Below are positions 1-6,803 of a stretch of DNA of 15,960 nt, one piece after another. The stretch's first letter is position 1. Every line of letters begins with the position of its first letter. The translations under genes and the position numbers were made by a program. The notes beneath the pieces were generated by a model. It saw only the letters and a list, made by a program, of their open reading frames with translations, was not told the DNA's origin and ran no database searches. Origin of the DNA: CAWEZN01 sp964498015 (GTDB lineage: Bacteria; Zixibacteria; MSB-5A5; GN15; PGXB01); assembly GCA_964498015.1 (NCBI GenBank), contig CAZCFT010000059.1, positions 1 through 15,960 of the forward strand, read 5' to 3'.

Positions 1-85
1 CTTCTTCAAAGCAAGGCCTGATAGGTTTGGCAAATTAAACCCTAAAGACATTACCCTTGCTCTTGTCATATTTGAAGAAGGCTAA
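1..85 (+). CDS. C-terminal end of an unidentified protein (partial)
   Basis: A reading frame enters from the left edge (first full codon at 2) and ends at TAA 83-85, giving 27 residues that finish in LALVIFEEG. The frame has normal-looking composition (RPDRFGKLNPKD...) and ends 33 bases before the stop codon of the convergent phosphate transporter, a sensible gene boundary. The fragment is too short to name a family. It could still be a chance open frame, because only 28 codons are visible. Confidence 0.45.
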   Translation, partial: FFKARPDRFGKLNPKDITLALVIFEEG

Positions 86-118
86 CAATCTTGAAAAAAT
101 GCTAAAGTGAAAATTCCC

Positions 119-1150
119 CTAAAATCCCGGATGGAAGAGCTTTATAAGGTAGAAACAGCAGACAGATATCAATCCCGAGGCGGGCATGGTGAAGACCCAT
201 GCCCATACGATTCTCCCGGCCACACCCCATTTTATACCGGAAAAATTGGTGGTCGCCCCCACACCCACAATTGCTCCTGTAATCGTGTGCGTTGTCGATA
301 CCGGGACACCCAGATGGGTTGCCATAAAAAGCGTGGCAGCGCCGGCGGTTTCGGCGCAAAAACCGCTCACCGGTTTAAGCTTGGTTATTTTCATACCCAT
401 TGTCTTTACAATTCTCCAGCCGCCGTATGCAGTGCCGAGTCCCATCGCCAAATGGCAGGAAAGTATGATCCACACTGTCTCAAGATTCGTCACAGACAAT
501 TTTGTATCAGGTTTCATTAGTCCCCCGGCGATCAGAAGCGCCATGATAATTCCCATAGTCTTCTGGGCGTCATTGCCGCCATGCCCCAATGAATAAAGCG
601 CCGCGGAGAACAACTGCCCTTTACGGAAAACCTTATCAACATCGCTCGGCCTCCATCGTCTGAAAATCCAGTAAACAATAATCATGATAATAAATCCGAT
701 GACAAGACCTATCAACGGAGCCAGCGGAATGAATTGGACCGTTTTCCAGATGTTATCCCAACGAATGACACCCAGCCCGTTGTACGCCAGACCGGCCCCG
801 GCCACTCCTCCGATTAGGGCATGCGATGAACTGGTCGGTAATCCCAACCGCCAGGTGATCAAATCCCAGATGATTGCTCCGATCAGTCCGGCCAGCACTA
901 CATAGACATAGACAGTATTATGTCCGTCGATTCTCACAATCTTGGCAATGGTATCAGCCACCCGGGGTGCAAAAATAAACATGGCGACAATATTAAAAAA
1001 AGCCGCCCACAGGACAGCAATCCGGGGACTGAGCACACGAGTTGACACAACCGTTGCAATCGAATTAGCCGCATCATGAAATCCATTGATGACATCAAAG
1101 ACCAGCGCGACCCCAACGGCGCCTATGACGACATACATTATAGGTGTCAC
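119..1150 (-). CDS. PiT-family inorganic phosphate transporter
   Basis: This is a 343-aa integral membrane protein of the PiT (Pit/PHO4) family, which moves phosphate (or metal-phosphate) across the inner membrane with a cation gradient. The inverted-repeat family signature is visible twice: DVINGFHDAANS at residues 19-30 and GHGGNDAQKTMG at 189-200. The matching motifs GLPTSSSHAL (about 103-112) and GVPVSTTHTITGA (about 282-294) are also present. Many hydrophobic segments cover the length, and the size is usual for short bacterial PiT proteins. The start used is GTG at 1150, two bases after the TGA of the upstream DUF47 gene; an in-frame ATG at 1138 is an alternative. The DUF47-pit pair is a common operon, and the tight spacing suggests translational coupling. 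Sodium, proton or metal-phosphate specificity cannot be read from the sequence. Confidence 0.95.
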   Translation of the reverse strand: MTPIMYVVIGAVGVALVFDVINGFHDAANSIATVVSTRVLSPRIAVLWAAFFNIVAMFIFAPRVADTIAKIVRIDGHNTVYVYVVLAGLIGAIIWDLITWRLGLPTSSSHALIGGVAGAGLAYNGLGVIRWDNIWKTVQFIPLAPLIGLVIGFIIMIIVYWIFRRWRPSDVDKVFRKGQLFSAALYSLGHGGNDAQKTMGIIMALLIAGGLMKPDTKLSVTNLETVWIILSCHLAMGLGTAYGGWRIVKTMGMKITKLKPVSGFCAETAGAATLFMATHLGVPVSTTHTITGAIVGVGATTNFSGIKWGVAGRIVWAWVFTMPASGLISVCCFYLIKLFHPGF

Positions 1151-1152
1151 GG

Positions 1153-1782
1153 TCAGGAAGCCTCGATGACTATGCCTTCGATTATATTTCCCACCTCTTC
1201 ACATCGGTCGCTGGCCCTTTCGAGGCGCTCGAAAATTCCTTTCCACTTGATAACAAGAATAGCCTCTTTCTCTTCCTTAAAGAGCCGCGCCAGGGCGGAA
1301 CGCAAAATCTGATCACTTACATTTTCGGCTTCATAGATATCCCGAAGGCGCTTCTCGATGGCCGCTTCTCCATGTTTCAGGTCACGAAGATTATGGACAG
1401 CCTCTTCGATTGCGGTCGTGGCTTTGAGTAAGGCCTCGGTGAACTGCTTAAACTCTGACTTTATGTCGGTAATCTCGTAGAGCACCATCCGCGAAGCGGC
1501 CGAATCTATTGAGTCGACAATATCGTCCTGACGTTTAATCAGCCGATGAATATCAGCCCGATCTATCGGAGTGATAAAAGTCCTGTGGAGCGCGTTAATA
1601 CATTTATGCGTGATATCATCGGCATCGTGCTCGATCTCCTTGATGCGGCTGGTTCGAGTGGCCAGCTCTCCTGGGTTTAGGGCGATAGCATTCAGTTCTT
1701 TACAGGCGGCAATCGACAATTTGCTGTGTTGCTCAAAGAAATCGAAAAAACTGGTTTCTTTAGGTAATATTCGCTTAAACAT
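1153..1782 (-). CDS. DUF47 / PhoU-like phosphate transport regulator
   Basis: This 209-aa cytosolic, all-helical protein belongs to the DUF47 (PhoU-like, TIGR00153-type) family. It contains the two acidic metal-binding style motifs of PhoU folds: EIEHDADD near residues 49-56 and RLERASDRCEEVGN near 187-200. The length matches the family (about 205-215 aa) and the N-terminus MFKRILPKETSFFDFFEQH is typical. Family members are usually encoded directly upstream of pit genes and are thought to modulate the partner transporter; here the pit start follows by two bases. ATG is at 1782 on the minus strand. A strong promoter and a palindrome lie just upstream (see 1858-1886 and 1841-1855). Confidence 0.93.
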   Translation of the reverse strand: MFKRILPKETSFFDFFEQHSKLSIAACKELNAIALNPGELATRTSRIKEIEHDADDITHKCINALHRTFITPIDRADIHRLIKRQDDIVDSIDSAASRMVLYEITDIKSEFKQFTEALLKATTAIEEAVHNLRDLKHGEAAIEKRLRDIYEAENVSDQILRSALARLFKEEKEAILVIKWKGIFERLERASDRCEEVGNIIEGIVIEAS

Positions 1783-1840
1783 AATTGCTCCAACTACTTA
1801 TTGCCAAAATGTATATATTTAACGGGAGTTGTAAATGCCT

Positions 1841-1855
1841 AACCATAGAATGGTT
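1841..1855. promoter_or_regulatory. Palindromic operator candidate at the phosphate operon start
   Basis: AACCAT-AGA-ATGGTT is a perfect 6-3-6 inverted repeat. It sits where the transcription start of the minus-strand promoter at 1858-1886 is expected, a usual place for a repressor site. The regulator is unknown, and the repeat could also act as a small hairpin at the mRNA 5' end. Confidence 0.4.
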
Positions 1856-1857
1856 GA

Positions 1858-1886
1858 ATCATAATGAAACTCTGACAGGTTGTCAA
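1858..1886 (-). promoter_or_regulatory. Sigma-70 promoter for the DUF47-PiT operon
   Basis: Read on the minus strand, TTGACA (1886-1881) is followed after exactly 17 bases by TATGAT (1863-1858). This is a perfect -35 and a 5/6 -10 with ideal spacing, about 75 bases upstream of the DUF47 start codon. Confidence 0.75.
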
Positions 1887-1914
1887 GACCCATTCAAACA
1901 TTGTTTTCCTCTTA

Positions 1915-1943
1915 TTGACATTCAAGTCGGTATTGGGTATTAT
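1915..1943 (+). promoter_or_regulatory. Sigma-70 promoter for the M48 protease
   Basis: TTGACA (1915-1920), a 17-base spacer and TATTAT (1938-1943) lie 32 bases upstream of the GTG start at 1976. The promoter diverges from the phosphate-operon promoter, with 28 bases between the two -35 boxes. Confidence 0.75.
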
Positions 1944-1975
1944 TAATCAATCATTTTGTTGCCGGAGGATAATGC

Positions 1976-3313
1976 GTGAAGCATTTTCTGTTTCTTCTGA
2001 TCTTAATCATTTCACTCTCGGCGGCTATTCCGTCAATCGCCGGATTTACCAATTTTGCGGCTGATTCATCTATGGTTTTAATTGATTCCCAAAGTTCCAA
2101 AGCTCAGGGCGATTCTTTATCCCAGAAAGCTGTAGCTGACACAATCGCCGTTGTCTCCAATTTTGTCTATCCGATTCCTCCTGAGAGGAAGGAAATGCTT
2201 ATATCTTATTCCAAGTTGAATAATCGCTGGCGTTTTATTGATTTTTTTGTCACCGTCGGCATCCTTTTAGTGGCGCTCTATACAGGACCCTCGGCCAGAT
2301 TTCGCAACTGGGCAAAAGAAATCGCCAAGAAGGAATTCCTCGCAATCCTGCTATATTTTGTTTTTCTTTTACTGTTCCTTTTTGTGCTGGATTTTCCTTT
2401 TGATTATTATCGAAATTTCGTCATCGAGCATAAATATGGATTTTCCAATCAGACATTTGGCGCCTGGTTTGGGGAAAATCTGAAATCTATGGCAGTGACA
2501 TTCGTCTTTGTTCTGCCGGTATTATGGATTCTTTACTGGTTAATTAACCGTTTTAAGAAATGGTGGCTTTACTTTGCCATAGGCGCCATACCCTTTATGA
2601 TATTCGTCATCTTGATCGTTCCCGTCGTTGTCGCGCCTCTTTTTAACAAATTTGAACCCGTCAAAGATCAGACTGTGGCAAAAGAGATGATTGCCCTCGC
2701 CGAAAAGGCGGGAATACATAACCCTGATATTTTTGAAGTTGATGCGTCCAAGCAATCCAATAAAATCAATGCCTACTTCACCGGCCTGTTCGGAACTAAG
2801 CGGATTGTGCTATACGATACGATTATAAAAAATTTTTCCATCGCCGAGCTCAAATTCGTCATGGGGCATGAAATGAAACATTTCCTGAAAAATCATATCT
2901 GGTATGGATTATTCATTGCTTTGATCATGATATTTATTGCAGGATATCTGATTGATAGAATTTTGCCCGGTCTCATAACCAAATATGCTCACCGCCTCGG
3001 CTTCTCAGGGCTCGGAGATATTGCCGGCCTGCCGCTTTTAATCCTTTTCGTCACGATTTTCGGGTTTATTATTCAGCCGGTCAACAATGGCGTCAGCAGA
3101 TATTTTGAATATCAGGCCGACAAATATGGGCTGGAGCTTTCAGGTGTCACCGGCGATGAGGCCGCTGTCGCCTTTGATAAACTCTCCGGTTTTAACCTTT
3201 CTGATCCGGAACCGCCCGCTATAATAGAATTCTGGTTCTATGATCATCCATCATTGAAGAAGAGAATGGACAATATCCGCCGCCTGTATGCACAAAGCCA
3301 TGGCGGCGTATAA
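1976..3313 (+). CDS. M48 family (Ste24/CAAX protease-type) membrane metallopeptidase
   Basis: This 445-aa zinc metalloprotease resembles Ste24-type CAAX prenyl proteases, which in bacteria probably act in membrane-protein quality control. An N-terminal hydrophobic stretch (MKHFLFLLILIISLSAAIPSIAG) looks like a signal peptide or first membrane segment. An M48_N-like multi-pass region follows (about 80-230). The zinc motif is HEMKH at residues 298-302, and the downstream glutamate ligand lies in YFEYQAD (E378). Further membrane segments flank the active site (about 307-330 and 350-370), as in Ste24. The start is GTG at 1976, chosen because GGAGG (1964-1968) lies 7 bases upstream; an ATG at 1972 is in a different frame. 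The fumarase genes follow 44 bases later on the same strand. Confidence 0.93.
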   Translation: MKHFLFLLILIISLSAAIPSIAGFTNFAADSSMVLIDSQSSKAQGDSLSQKAVADTIAVVSNFVYPIPPERKEMLISYSKLNNRWRFIDFFVTVGILLVALYTGPSARFRNWAKEIAKKEFLAILLYFVFLLLFLFVLDFPFDYYRNFVIEHKYGFSNQTFGAWFGENLKSMAVTFVFVLPVLWILYWLINRFKKWWLYFAIGAIPFMIFVILIVPVVVAPLFNKFEPVKDQTVAKEMIALAEKAGIHNPDIFEVDASKQSNKINAYFTGLFGTKRIVLYDTIIKNFSIAELKFVMGHEMKHFLKNHIWYGLFIALIMIFIAGYLIDRILPGLITKYAHRLGFSGLGDIAGLPLLILFVTIFGFIIQPVNNGVSRYFEYQADKYGLELSGVTGDEAAVAFDKLSGFNLSDPEPPAIIEFWFYDHPSLKKRMDNIRRLYAQSHGGV

Positions 3314-3357
3314 TCTTGAGAACACTTTATTGAAATATGGTATAATGGAGAAATGAT

Positions 3358-4200
3358 ATGCGTCAAATAAGCGCTGAAACTATTATCGATGCCGTGCGAA
3401 AAATCTCGATTGAGGCATCATACGACCTGGGGAAAGATGTTATTAGGGCAATAGAACGCGCCAAGAAATATGAAGAGTCACCGGTCGCCAAAGGGATTCT
3501 GGATCAGGTTCTTGAGAACGCCAAAATTGCCAAAATAGACAAGGCTCCTATGTGTCAGGATACGGGATTTGCCGTCTTGTTTGTCGAGCTCGGACAGGAT
3601 GTACAAGTTACAGGGGGCGATTTTTATGAGGCTCTCAATGAAGGGGTACGCCGCGGCTATAAAGACGGTTACCTTCGTAAATCAATTTTGAGTGATCCGC
3701 TTGAACGAAAAAATACCGGAGACAATACCCCGGCGGTAATCCATGCTGACATCGTTCCTGGCGACAAGATTAAGATCACGATAGCGCCTAAGGGGGGGGG
3801 CTCGGAAAATATGTCGGAGGTGAAAATGCTTAAGCCGGCTGACGGACTTCAGGGTGTGAAGGATTTTGTCATCGATCGTGTTCGCCGCTCCGGAGGCAAC
3901 CCCTGCCCGCCAATCATAGCGGGCGTGGGAATCGGCGGGACCTTCGAGAAGTGCGCCATGCTTGCCAAGAAGGCATTGTTGCGCGAAGTTGGCGATAGAA
4001 ATCCCAATAAATTTTATGCCGACCTTGAGGTGGAACTTCTTGAGAAAATAAACAAACTCGGTATTGGCCCGCAAGGATTAGGCGGAACTACAACAGCGTT
4101 AGATGTACATATCGAAGTCCACCCTTGTCATATCGCCAGTCTGCCGGTGGCGGTCAATATTCAATGTCATGCCTCCCGGCATAAGGAAATTATTCTCTAA
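3358..4200 (+). CDS. Class I (4Fe-4S) fumarate hydratase, alpha subunit
   Basis: This 280-aa subunit of the oxygen-sensitive iron-sulfur fumarase catalyses reversible hydration of fumarate to malate in the TCA cycle. Family landmarks are MCQDTG (C66), KGGGSENMS (about 145-153), GIGGTFEKCAMLAKKALLR (C199) and, near the C-terminus, PVAVNIQCHASRH (C270). C66, C199 and C270 match the three cluster cysteines of class I fumarases. The ATG at 3358 has GGAG 7 bases upstream. It pairs with the beta subunit 28 bases downstream, the split two-gene form as opposed to the fused FumA/FumB form. L-tartrate dehydratase is a close relative, but no tartrate genes are nearby. An 8-G run at about 3792-3799 encodes part of KGGGS and the frame is intact. 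Confidence 0.95.
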   Translation: MRQISAETIIDAVRKISIEASYDLGKDVIRAIERAKKYEESPVAKGILDQVLENAKIAKIDKAPMCQDTGFAVLFVELGQDVQVTGGDFYEALNEGVRRGYKDGYLRKSILSDPLERKNTGDNTPAVIHADIVPGDKIKITIAPKGGGSENMSEVKMLKPADGLQGVKDFVIDRVRRSGGNPCPPIIAGVGIGGTFEKCAMLAKKALLREVGDRNPNKFYADLEVELLEKINKLGIGPQGLGGTTTALDVHIEVHPCHIASLPVAVNIQCHASRHKEIIL

Positions 4201-4228
4201 TTAGATTAGGAAAATTCGGAGATAAATT

Positions 4229-4786
4229 ATGTCACAGAAAAAAAATGTGAAAACCCCGTTGACCGATGATGTTGTATCCGGTCTTAGAGTTGGGGACGAG
4301 GTTCTAATAACCGGGCATATATATACTGCCCGTGATGCCGCCCATAAACGGATGGTGGAACTTCTCGACAAAGGCGAAAAACTCCCCTTTGACCCCAGAG
4401 GTCAAATAATATACTTCGCCGGCCCGACACCTACCAAGCCGGGGCAAGTTATTGGCTCGGCCGGACCGACTACTTCAACGCGAATGAATGCCTATTCGCC
4501 TCGTCTGATTGAAGTCGGTTTAAAGGGAATGATAGGGAAGGGGGAGATGGGGCCCGAAGTTGTGGCCAAAATGAAAGAGAAGAAAGCGGTCTATTTTGCC
4601 GCGGTCGGCGGAGCGGCGGCATTGATTTCCAAATCGATCACAGGAAATGAGCTGATCGCCTATGAGGAATTAGGAGCCGAGGCGATTCGCAAACTCACTG
4701 TCAAGGATTTTCCAGTGATTGTCGCTCTCGACTGCCACGGTGGGAATCTCTACAAAGAAGGAATGGAAAAATACGCCAAAAAGTAA
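4229..4786 (+). CDS. Class I (4Fe-4S) fumarate hydratase, beta subunit
   Basis: This 185-aa partner of the alpha subunit corresponds to the C-terminal domain of fused class I fumarases. Recognisable stretches are GHIYTARDAAHKRM, IIYFAGPTPTKPG and the substrate-site motif SAGPTTSTRM, followed by GKGEMG and FAAVGGAAAL. The C-terminus LDCHGGNLYKEG is also typical. The length is normal for a stand-alone beta subunit. It starts 28 bases after the alpha stop with GGAGA upstream of ATG 4229, so the two are almost certainly co-transcribed and form one enzyme. Confidence 0.94.
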   Translation: MSQKKNVKTPLTDDVVSGLRVGDEVLITGHIYTARDAAHKRMVELLDKGEKLPFDPRGQIIYFAGPTPTKPGQVIGSAGPTTSTRMNAYSPRLIEVGLKGMIGKGEMGPEVVAKMKEKKAVYFAAVGGAAALISKSITGNELIAYEELGAEAIRKLTVKDFPVIVALDCHGGNLYKEGMEKYAKK

Positions 4787-4868
4787 GGCTGATAATCGAG
4801 TTGCCCGTAATATTCGAATTTGAACCTTGCCCAAAAAAAGGAAGGAAGGGTCATAAGGAATACTCAAT

Positions 4869-5030
4869 ATGCCGGATGACAAAAAACCAGAAATCGGCTC
4901 TGATTTGCTCGACAAACCTTCCGATGACCCCAAAAAGCCGCGGCCAAAGCCGATTCATTGGGTCACTGAAGGATTTGTTCCTCCCGAGGCTCTGAAGAAG
5001 AGCAAACCGATTCACAAAAGTAAGAAGTAG
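4869..5030 (+). CDS. Small lysine/proline-rich protein (53 aa), hypothetical
   Basis: ATG at 4869 opens a 53-codon frame ending at TAG 5028-5030, with AAGGAA (4855-4860) 8 bases upstream as a good ribosome binding site. The product is hydrophilic and basic at the C-terminus, with no cysteines, signal peptide or membrane segment. It reads like a disordered peptide: acidic/lysine N-terminus, PKKPRPKPIHW in the middle, and KKSKPIHKSKK at the end, so PKPIH/KPIH occurs twice. It follows the fumarase beta gene by 82 bases on the same strand and may be co-transcribed. I do not recognise a family. The good RBS and coherent composition support translation. Confidence 0.6.
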   Translation: MPDDKKPEIGSDLLDKPSDDPKKPRPKPIHWVTEGFVPPEALKKSKPIHKSKK

Positions 5031-5192
5031 TGATCTTGTTCCGGCACTCTGCGAATCATCGGATCAAGTTCGTCTAATAGCCTACATTCCGCACAATTTT
5101 CGTTCATATTGCCAAATATTTGTTCAAAAGCGACCACCCAGCGATTAGCTGAATTTGTTCTAATTCATTGTGTTATCGGAAATGTGCCAGCA

Positions 5193-5208
5193 TGGCATAG
5201 CATTTGAT
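5193..5208 (+). promoter_or_regulatory. Possible sigma-54 type promoter for the lipoprotein
   Basis: TGGCAT-AGCAT-TTGAT has the GG and the G of GC at sigma-54 spacing (12 bases apart), but the -12 dinucleotide is GA instead of GC. The -24 half is also one arm of a palindrome, TGCCA-GCA-TGGCA (5185-5197). It would give a start near 5220 and a leader of about 35 bases before the ATG at 5256. It resembles the better site at 7187-7202. Confidence 0.3.
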
Positions 5209-5255
5209 TATTTATTTTCCCGATAAAAACACACTTTTGAAAAGGAGTTTTGATT

Positions 5256-6308
5256 ATGCGCAAATTGCTGTTTCTTCTTCTCGGTGTTGCGATGATCAGC
5301 CTTCCTCTTGGATGTAGTAAAGAGGAAACCTCAACTAATAATAACAATAACGATGTTTCCAAAGAATTTGGCGGATTTTCGCCCGCCGATGAACAGCCGT
5401 ATTTCGGCGATACCAGCCTGGTCACAAAGCTGTCCGGCGATCAGGAATTCGAAGATAGCGTCTCAGATTCAGCCTCTGTAGATTCTTTGGCCGCCGACAG
5501 TGGCGTGGTAATTTACGCTTTTCGAATTGTCTGGGGACGGCTGGCCTTCGATTCGACGGTAACAGCTGTAACTGATTGGTCCGGCTCTCTTGAAGTCTCG
5601 CACGGCGTGGAAATAGTCCGCCGCACCATCAACTTTGAACCGCCTCAAGATTACATTCTACCTCGCACCGACCGGAAAGTAATTGGGTGGGTGTCGAAAA
5701 CGTGGGGCTATCATGACGGCATTCTCGCCAATGTCTATCTCAATTCCCTGGATAAAGTAAATGCGTCAATAGCTTTTAAGACCGCTCCCTTTACTATATC
5801 ATATAATTTTGCAGACATCGATAATCTTGACACCGTCTATTATTTGTCCGATTCAAATGCCGTGGCAATCCGCGCTTTTAAGTATGAATATCACGGTTGC
5901 CCAAAAGGATTTCTTTCCGGCGAGTGGGGAACCAATGACAGCGGAAATGGGGTCTTCAGAGGCAGTTGGATGACTCATAACGGAATAATTCTTGGATATG
6001 TCAAAGGTATTTGGGGTGTGCCGGATAGCAATGGAAACCCTCAGAATCTATTTTATGGAAAATATATTGATATCACCGGTCGCTTCCAAGGGTTGATCAA
6101 AGGGCATTATTTCCCGCATCCGAATATATATGCCAACGATATGGCGCGAAGACACGCCGGCGGCTGGTTTGAAGGGCATTTCTATGATGCCAACGGGGTC
6201 GTGAAGGGCGAAATAGAGGGCAGATATAAAGCCCGGCCGCATGATGAAGGGATGGGATTTTTCCACGGTCGCTGGAAAACGGATTGCCCTTCTGATGACG
6301 AAAATTAG
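5256..6308 (+). CDS. Lipoprotein with C-terminal G-x-x-x-G-x-aromatic repeats
   Basis: This 350-aa exported lipoprotein has a lysine/arginine start (MRKLL), a hydrophobic core and lipobox LPLGC with the lipidated Cys at residue 20, then a short Asn-rich linker (five Asn in a row near 28-32). The middle (about 85-215) looks like a beta-rich domain (VWGRLAFDS, TDWSGSLEVSHG). From about 220 to the end there is a ladder of short motifs: GFLSGEW, GVFRGSW, GYVKGIW, NLFYGKY, GRFQGLI, GWFEGHF, GEIEGRY and GFFHGRW. These resemble but do not equal MORN repeats. The ATG at 5256 is preferred over an in-frame TTG at 5250 because GGAG (5244-5247) is correctly spaced. It is probably anchored in the outer or inner membrane and monocistronic, with its own terminator. 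Function unknown. Confidence 0.88.
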   Translation: MRKLLFLLLGVAMISLPLGCSKEETSTNNNNNDVSKEFGGFSPADEQPYFGDTSLVTKLSGDQEFEDSVSDSASVDSLAADSGVVIYAFRIVWGRLAFDSTVTAVTDWSGSLEVSHGVEIVRRTINFEPPQDYILPRTDRKVIGWVSKTWGYHDGILANVYLNSLDKVNASIAFKTAPFTISYNFADIDNLDTVYYLSDSNAVAIRAFKYEYHGCPKGFLSGEWGTNDSGNGVFRGSWMTHNGIILGYVKGIWGVPDSNGNPQNLFYGKYIDITGRFQGLIKGHYFPHPNIYANDMARRHAGGWFEGHFYDANGVVKGEIEGRYKARPHDEGMGFFHGRWKTDCPSDDEN

Positions 6309-6359
6309 TGGTTGTTTAAGTTGATGCGATTTAAACTCCGCAATTAATCCTGATTTCCC

Positions 6360-6395
6360 AAAAGGCCGGTTCGAATCTGATTCAGCCGGCTTTTT
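6360..6395 (+). terminator. Rho-independent terminator after the lipoprotein gene
   Basis: A hairpin with AAAAGGCCGG (6360-6369) pairing to CCGGCTTTTT (6386-6395) and an inner GAA/TTC extension ends in five T residues, 51 bases after the lipoprotein stop codon. The left arm begins with four A residues, so it could also work weakly on the minus strand. Confidence 0.8.
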
Positions 6396-6656
6396 CAATT
6401 AATATTGCCCACAATCCAATCTCTTGCAGATTGTCCTTCGCAGAATATTCAATTTTACCCCCATCTGCCGCCTCAGAGACATTTGAATATTTAGAGTTTC
6501 TTATGGAGCGCACCGTTGTCAGGAAAAGGCGGTGCGCTCCCGATTCAAAAGCCCAAAACCCTTTCGGGTTGTTAAATATACGTTTAAGGCGGATAGAATG
6601 GTTGTAAGCGCTTAAACGGGAATTTAGTAATATGTAGAGCATTTGAGATAGGTAGC
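6396..6656. other. Hairpin-rich intergenic region with no credible gene
   Basis: No ORF with a plausible start or domain is present. Instead there are several inverted repeats: CAATCT/AGATTG at 6417-6433 (5-base loop), a perfect 11-bp stem at 6505-6540, AACCC/GGGTT at 6557-6570 (4-base loop), and CGTTTAAG/CTTAAACG at 6581-6588 and 6611-6618. The region lies between two terminators facing each other. A structured small RNA is possible, but no clear promoter was found. Confidence 0.45.
6505..6540. repeat. Perfect 11-bp inverted repeat (REP-like hairpin candidate)
   Basis: GGAGCGCACCG (6505-6515) is the exact reverse complement of CGGTGCGCTCC (6530-6540), with a 14-base purine-rich loop. No T-run follows on either strand, so it is not a normal terminator. 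Its GC-rich stem stands out from the AT-rich surroundings, as expected of a dispersed palindromic repeat or an RNA stem. Confidence 0.6.
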
Positions 6657-6692
6657 CCAAAAAAAATCGCCCCACTTCTGCAAATGGGGCGA
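6657..6692 (-). terminator. Rho-independent terminator of the cysteine-rich gene
   Basis: On the minus strand, CGCCCCA (6691-6685) and TGGGGCG (6674-6668) form a 7-bp GC-rich stem with a 10-base loop, followed by a run of eight T residues (complement of A 6659-6666). It lies about 110 bases downstream of the stop codon at 6804. Confidence 0.8.
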
Positions 6693-6803
6693 AACTGCAT
6701 ATTGTCTCAGGAAAGAATCTTATGGCAAGGAGTCATTTCCCGTCGAGCAATATGCAAAATTCTCGGATTGTTAAATCCGGCAGTTGTCGGATAGACGATG
6801 TTC

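Noticed and set aside
1858..1890. Pho-box-like CTGTCA repeats in the phosphate operon promoter
   Set aside because: The half-sites are 9 bases apart instead of 11 and the second is poor, so a PhoB site cannot be supported.
3338..3350. TGGTATAAT, an extended -10 box just before the fumarase alpha gene
   Set aside because: It overlaps the ribosome binding site GGAG, so a transcript from it would start after the RBS; the TTGAGA upstream is 19 bases away. Probably coincidence, with read-through from the M48 promoter more likely.
3358..4786. L-tartrate dehydratase instead of fumarase
   Set aside because: Same family and not excluded by sequence alone, but no tartrate transport or regulatory genes are nearby and fumarase is the general housekeeping role.
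4801..4995. + strand 64-aa ORF starting with TTG/ATG-like codon at 4801
   Set aside because: It overlaps the 53-aa frame at 4869-5030, which has the better ribosome site and composition.
6382..6675. Minus-strand 97-aa ORF
   Set aside because: It spans hairpins and runs from one terminator to the other; residue content is not protein-like and there is no RBS.
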